Below, piece by piece: positions 60,856-64,000 of a stretch of DNA of 64,000 nucleotides; the first letter of the stretch is position 1, and every line of letters starts with the position of its first letter. The stretch lies in NCBI GenBank assembly GCA_964390805.1, contig CAYMKL010000020.1, forward strand, positions 8,021-72,020, in the 5' to 3' direction. Made by a program: the position numbers and the translations under genes. This stretch comes from CAYMKL01 sp964390805 (lineage in GTDB: Bacteria; Chloroflexota; Anaerolineae; VGOG01). Under the pieces are notes generated by a model, which saw only the letters and a list, made by a program, of their open reading frames with translations, was not told the DNA's origin and searched no databases.

Positions 60856-62090
60856 CCTACCTCTCGCTCATTCGCTGATTTGTTGATTTGCTCAATGACC
60901 CACTCCACCACCCTCTGCGCCACTTCAGCTTTGGGTAGCGGAGGCAGCTCCTCAAGCCCGCCCGATGTGTCAAGCAGCGTGACCTGGTTGACTTCGGCCC
61001 CCATCGCCTGGCGGGGGTCGTTGGCCACCATGAGGTCCAGCCGCTTGGAGTGCAACTTGTGGCGGGCGTTTTCGATCAAGTCCTCGGTCTCGGCGGCGAA
61101 GCCAACCGTGACCAGTGGCCGGCCCAGCTCATCGCGCCGGGCGGCGACCTCGAGCAGGATGTCGGGTGTACGCTCCAGGTTCAGAGCAAGGGCCTCCCCA
61201 GTGGTCTGCTTCTTGATCTTGTGCTCAGGGATAGATGCGGGTCGGAAGTCTGCGGGAGCAGCGGCCATGAGCAGGACATCGGTCTGAGGCAAGGCGGCCA
61301 GGACCGCGTCGCGCATCTCTTGCGTGGTTTCGACCTTGACGTCAGTCACGCCGAAGGGAATGGGTGGGGCCACTGGAGCGTGGATGAGGGTCACGTTTGC
61401 TCCATGATCGCGGGCGGCGACAGCTAACGCATAGCCCATCTTGCCGGAGGAGCGATTGGTCAGCACCCGCACCGGGTCAAGCCGTTCTCGCGTGCCGCCG
61501 GCGGTGACCACCACCTGCCGCCCGGCCAGCGCCCCGCTTCGTCCCAGCACCCACCGTGCTGCCTCCACGATCTCCACGGGTTCCACCATCCTCCCCGCGC
61601 CGACGGCTCCTGAAGCCAAGCGTCCGTGGGCAGGGCCAACAGTAGTGACGTCTCGTGCTTCCTGCAAGCGGACCAGATTGGCCTGAGAGATGGGATTCTC
61701 CCACATGCCCGTTTCCATGGCCGGAGCAAGCAGGAGGGGCGCACGAGTTGCCAGCGTGGTGGCGGTCAGCATGTTGTCCGCCAGGCCACCGGCCAGCTTG
61801 GCCAGCGTGTTGGCCGTCAGCGGGGCGATGATCAACAGGTCTGCTCGGTGGGCCAGTGAAACGTGGCCGATTTCGGTTTCCTGCAGCAGCGCAAACATCT
61901 CGGTCACTACTGGGCGATGGGTGATGGCCTGGAACGTCAGCGGCCCGACGAACTCCGTGGCCGCCTCAGTCATGATCACGTCCACCATCGCGCCAGACTT
62001 CACCAGCCGGCTGGCGACCTCCACCACTTTGTAGGCCGCGATGCCACCGGTGATCCCCAGGACAATGCTCTTACCTTGCAGAACGATCAT
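60852..62090 (-). CDS. coaBC: Bifunctional phosphopantothenoylcysteine decarboxylase/synthase
   Basis: 412 aa, normal CoaBC length. The N-terminal flavin domain (GITGGIAAYKVVEVASRLVK; HVSLAHRADLLIIAPLTANT) carries the active-site histidine. The C-terminal synthase domain starts VVTAGGTRERLDPVRVLTNR. The usual PAMN motif of the decarboxylase is PAME here (APAMETGMW), a variant worth noting. It makes 4'-phosphopantetheine in coenzyme A synthesis, together with coaX nearby. Confidence 0.94.
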   Translation of the reverse strand: MIVLQGKSIVLGITGGIAAYKVVEVASRLVKSGAMVDVIMTEAATEFVGPLTFQAITHRPVVTEMFALLQETEIGHVSLAHRADLLIIAPLTANTLAKLAGGLADNMLTATTLATRAPLLLAPAMETGMWENPISQANLVRLQEARDVTTVGPAHGRLASGAVGAGRMVEPVEIVEAARWVLGRSGALAGRQVVVTAGGTRERLDPVRVLTNRSSGKMGYALAVAARDHGANVTLIHAPVAPPIPFGVTDVKVETTQEMRDAVLAALPQTDVLLMAAAPADFRPASIPEHKIKKQTTGEALALNLERTPDILLEVAARRDELGRPLVTVGFAAETEDLIENARHKLHSKRLDLMVANDPRQAMGAEVNQVTLLDTSGGLEELPPLPKAEVAQRVVEWVIEQINKSANEREVG

Positions 62091-62138
62091 CCTCCCTCCA
62101 TCTTTTGCTGACCGGGACGCAGATGTCGCTTCGCTGAC

Positions 62139-62200
62139 GTGCAGATTTTCGCAGATAAAACAGGAAGAATCAGCGTTTATCAGCGTTAATCTGCGTCCAG
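62139..62200. repeat. Short dispersed-repeat-like sequence
   Basis: TTTATCAGCGTTAATCTGCG and the preceding AGATTTTCGCAGATAAAACA resemble a repeat commonly found between genes in environmental genomes. It fills the gap between coaBC and coaX. Confidence 0.4.
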
Positions 62201-62205
62201 CGCGC

Positions 62206-62970
62206 CTATTGGTTCATCTCATAGATCAATCGCAGCCCGTTGAGCGTGATCCACGGATCCACGAACTGGATGACGTCGGTCTCTTGGGCGATGATCTCGC
62301 CCAAACCGCCAGTGGCGATGACTTTCATGTCAGGGCCCAACTCCTGGCGGAAACGGGCCACCATCCCTTCGACGAGACCGACGTAGCCAAACAGGACGCC
62401 TGATTGAATGGCCTGTACGGTATTGGAACCGATGGCCTTTGGCGGGCGCGTCAGGTCAATGCGCGGCAGCTTGGCTGTGCGGGCGAAAAGGGCTTCCATG
62501 GCGATCACGATGCCCGGCGCGATGGCTCCACCCACGTAGTCTCCCTCCACCGAGATGGCATCGAAGGTAGTAGCCGTGCCGAAGTCCACCACACACACCG
62601 GCCCCCCGTACAACTGATGCGCGGCCACCGCGTTGGCCACCCGATCAGCACCCACGTCGCGGGGGTTATCATAACGAACACGTACCCCCGTACGCACGCC
62701 AGTGTCCAATACCAGCGGAGCGCGGTCGAAGTAGGCCCTGCTCAGGCTGACGAATGTCCCCGTTAAGGGCGGCACGACGCTGGCAATGGCGATGCCATCC
62801 ACATCGCCGACGCCGTATCCCCTGTGGCTGAAGAGTCCCATCATGAGAACCGCGTACTCATCGGCCAGGCGCTGGTGGTCAGTAGCAATCCGCCAGTGAG
62901 CTGCCAGTTTCTCCTCCCGATATAGCCCCAGCACGATGTTGGTGTTGCCAATGTCAATACACAGTAGCAT
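62206..62970 (-). CDS. coaX: Type III pantothenate kinase
   Basis: 254 aa. MLLCIDIGNTNIVLGLY is the ASKHA phosphate-binding start, GADRVANAVA and VVDFGTATTFDAI are the family signatures, and the C-terminal VIATGGLG closes the nucleotide site. It carries out the first step of coenzyme A synthesis, and coaBC on the same strand carries out later ones. Confidence 0.95.
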   Translation of the reverse strand: MLLCIDIGNTNIVLGLYREEKLAAHWRIATDHQRLADEYAVLMMGLFSHRGYGVGDVDGIAIASVVPPLTGTFVSLSRAYFDRAPLVLDTGVRTGVRVRYDNPRDVGADRVANAVAAHQLYGGPVCVVDFGTATTFDAISVEGDYVGGAIAPGIVIAMEALFARTAKLPRIDLTRPPKAIGSNTVQAIQSGVLFGYVGLVEGMVARFRQELGPDMKVIATGGLGEIIAQETDVIQFVDPWITLNGLRLIYEMNQ

Positions 62971-62991
62971 GTTTCAGCCTCCTGCAAGCAA

Positions 62992-63128
62992 GCGGTTGAA
63001 ACCGCGCCTGAAGAGCTAAAGCTGGCTGTCCACCGTTCGGCTGAGCTCACGACGAAGCCTGCGTGGACAGGCGCGTCCACGTAGGTGGACGATCGGCTGC
63101 AAGCCCATTAGAGGCGATTTCAATCGCT
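62992..63128. repeat. Dispersed palindromic repeat, copy 2
   Basis: Begins GCGGTTGAAACCGCGCC and ends GAGGCGATTTCAATCGC, as at 51596-51707. The middle is about 25 bp longer (TTCGGCTGAGCTCACGACGA region). It ends at the stop codon of the ABC permease, just as copy 1 ends at a stop codon. Confidence 0.8.
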
Positions 63129-63913
63129 TAATAACGTGGATCCAGGTAATCCCGCAACCCATCCCCCAGAAAATTGAACCCCAGGATAGTGAGAGCAATG
63201 GCCAGGCCCGGAGAGATGGCCAGCCAGGGGCCCCGGTGCATGAACAGCCGCGCCTCCTCCAGCATTTTCCCCCAACTGGGCAGCGGCGGCTGGGTGCCCA
63301 GCCCCAGATAGCTCAACGATGCCTCGGCCAGAATGGCCGTGGCGAAGCTGACGCTGGCTTGTACCAGCAGCGAGGCCAGGCTGTTGGGCAGGATGTGCCG
63401 CCACAGGATGTGCAAGTCCGACCCGCCCACGGCCCGCGCCGCCCCGACATAACCCTCCTCCCGCACCGATAGCACCGAGGCCCGGGTCAGCCGGGCGAAG
63501 ACGGGAACGTTCACCACCCCAATGGCCAGCATGGCGTTGAGATGCCCTGGTCCCAGCGCCCCGACCACGGCAATGGCCAGCAGGATGGCAGGGAAGGCGA
63601 ACAGGGTGTCCATCAGTCGCATCAGCGCCTCGTCCAGCAGCCCGCCGTAGAAGCCGGCTACCATCCCGATGATCATCCCCCCTCCCAGCCCGACTCCCAC
63701 CGCCACCACGCCCACGCTGAGGGCGATTCCCGCCCCGCCCATCACCCGACTCAGAATGTCCCGTCCGTACTGATCGGTGCCGAAGGGATGGGCCGTGCCC
63801 GGCGGCTGGAGGCGGATAGCGATGTCCATGGCCGTCGGGTCGTGGGGAGCGGCGAAACGACCCAGCACGGCTATCACTGCCATTACCAGGATGATGACCC
63901 CTCCCCCCACCAA
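63128..63913 (-). CDS. Oligopeptide/dipeptide ABC transporter permease (DppC/OppC type)
   Basis: FGTDQYGRDILSRVMGGAGI is the OppC/DppC signature, followed by about five membrane helices and the ATPase-contact EAA loop (GAARAVGGSDLHILWRHILP). The TTG at 63913 is a formal start only; the frame stays open to the window edge through a palindromic repeat (63945-64000). The true N-terminus may lie outside, or the repeat may have replaced it. Partner genes would be beyond the window. Confidence 0.9.
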   Translation of the reverse strand: MVGGGVIILVMAVIAVLGRFAAPHDPTAMDIAIRLQPPGTAHPFGTDQYGRDILSRVMGGAGIALSVGVVAVGVGLGGGMIIGMVAGFYGGLLDEALMRLMDTLFAFPAILLAIAVVGALGPGHLNAMLAIGVVNVPVFARLTRASVLSVREEGYVGAARAVGGSDLHILWRHILPNSLASLLVQASVSFATAILAEASLSYLGLGTQPPLPSWGKMLEEARLFMHRGPWLAISPGLAIALTILGFNFLGDGLRDYLDPRY

Positions 63914-63944
63914 AAGTGGGCTGGCCCCGTGGAACCCACCCCCA

Positions 63945-64000
63945 CCCGGCCTCCCCCTGCCAGGGGGAGGAGTCTGAGTTCCCCTCCCTGGGAGGGAGGG
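63945..64000. repeat. Palindromic G/C-rich repeat at the ABC permease start
   Basis: Arms CTCCCCCTG/CAGGGGGAG and CCCTCCCTG/GGGAGGG. Same general class as the in-frame inserts in the DUF499 and DUF1156 genes. Confidence 0.6.

Overview
The window is about 58-60% G+C by eye and looks like a metagenome-derived scaffold (it contains a run of exactly 100 N). A Gram-positive-like Chloroflexota lineage (Anaerolineae type) is the best guess. It rests on Thr/Pro/Glu-rich surface-protein linkers, a sortase plus an LPXTG-type substrate, a type III pantothenate kinase, and dense dispersed palindromic repeats. This assignment is inference; no rRNA or tRNA is visible.

Layout. (1) 1-15.6 kb is a minus-strand defence operon. 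In transcription order it holds an SNF2-type helicase with a C-terminal DUF3883-like region, a DUF3800 protein, a DUF1156 DNA methyltransferase, a RecF-like AAA ATPase, a TOPRIM-like DUF4276 protein, a DUF499 P-loop ATPase, a broken SMC-like ATPase tail, a small protein, and a Rad50-like zinc-hook ATPase cut by the window edge. A convincing promoter/stem-loops/terminator unit (candidate small RNA) lies antisense in the only sizeable gap. (2) 15.6-17.5 kb is decayed DNA with two broken XRE-type regulators. (3) 17.5-24.8 kb is a ribose-type sugar operon: LacI regulator, rbsK, rbsD, rbsC, a tandem two-domain rbsB interrupted by the assembly gap, rbsA, and a second rbsC. (4) About 25-35.6 kb resembles an integrated mobile element: XRE regulator, secreted protein, LuxR-type response regulator, a 22-bp iteron array, DUF5659 protein, primase/helicase, excisionase-like HTH protein and a large serine recombinase.

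(5) 35.5-51 kb is an accessory stretch. Several genes (interrupted LPXTG protein, SDR, MATE transporter, type I R-M) are each preceded by near-identical hairpin-plus-promoter units. The type I restriction-modification locus is ordered hsdR-hsdS-[retron]-hsdM. The retron has a promoter, an ncRNA with matching a1/a2 repeats, and a 583-aa reverse transcriptase with YADD, VTG and NAxxH motifs and a C-terminal TOPRIM-like domain, resembling retron Ec67. It is bracketed by duplicated hsdS 3' ends, and a rhomboid 3'-end duplication lies just upstream. (6) 51-58.7 kb encodes an unusual membrane set: a small hypothetical protein, a P-loop ATPase, a 1305-aa protein joining an extracytoplasmic beta-propeller to a cytoplasmic ATPase, a Cys-containing membrane-anchored protein, and a cNMP-binding/TPR protein. 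(7) 59-64 kb is mostly housekeeping: sortase, P1/S58 peptidase, coaBC, coaX and an oligopeptide ABC permease.

The most interesting items are the retron embedded in the type I R-M locus, the composite DUF1156/DUF499/SNF2 defence operon with a nested AAA-TOPRIM pair, the antisense small RNA, the repeated terminator-promoter cassettes, and the propeller-ATPase cluster.
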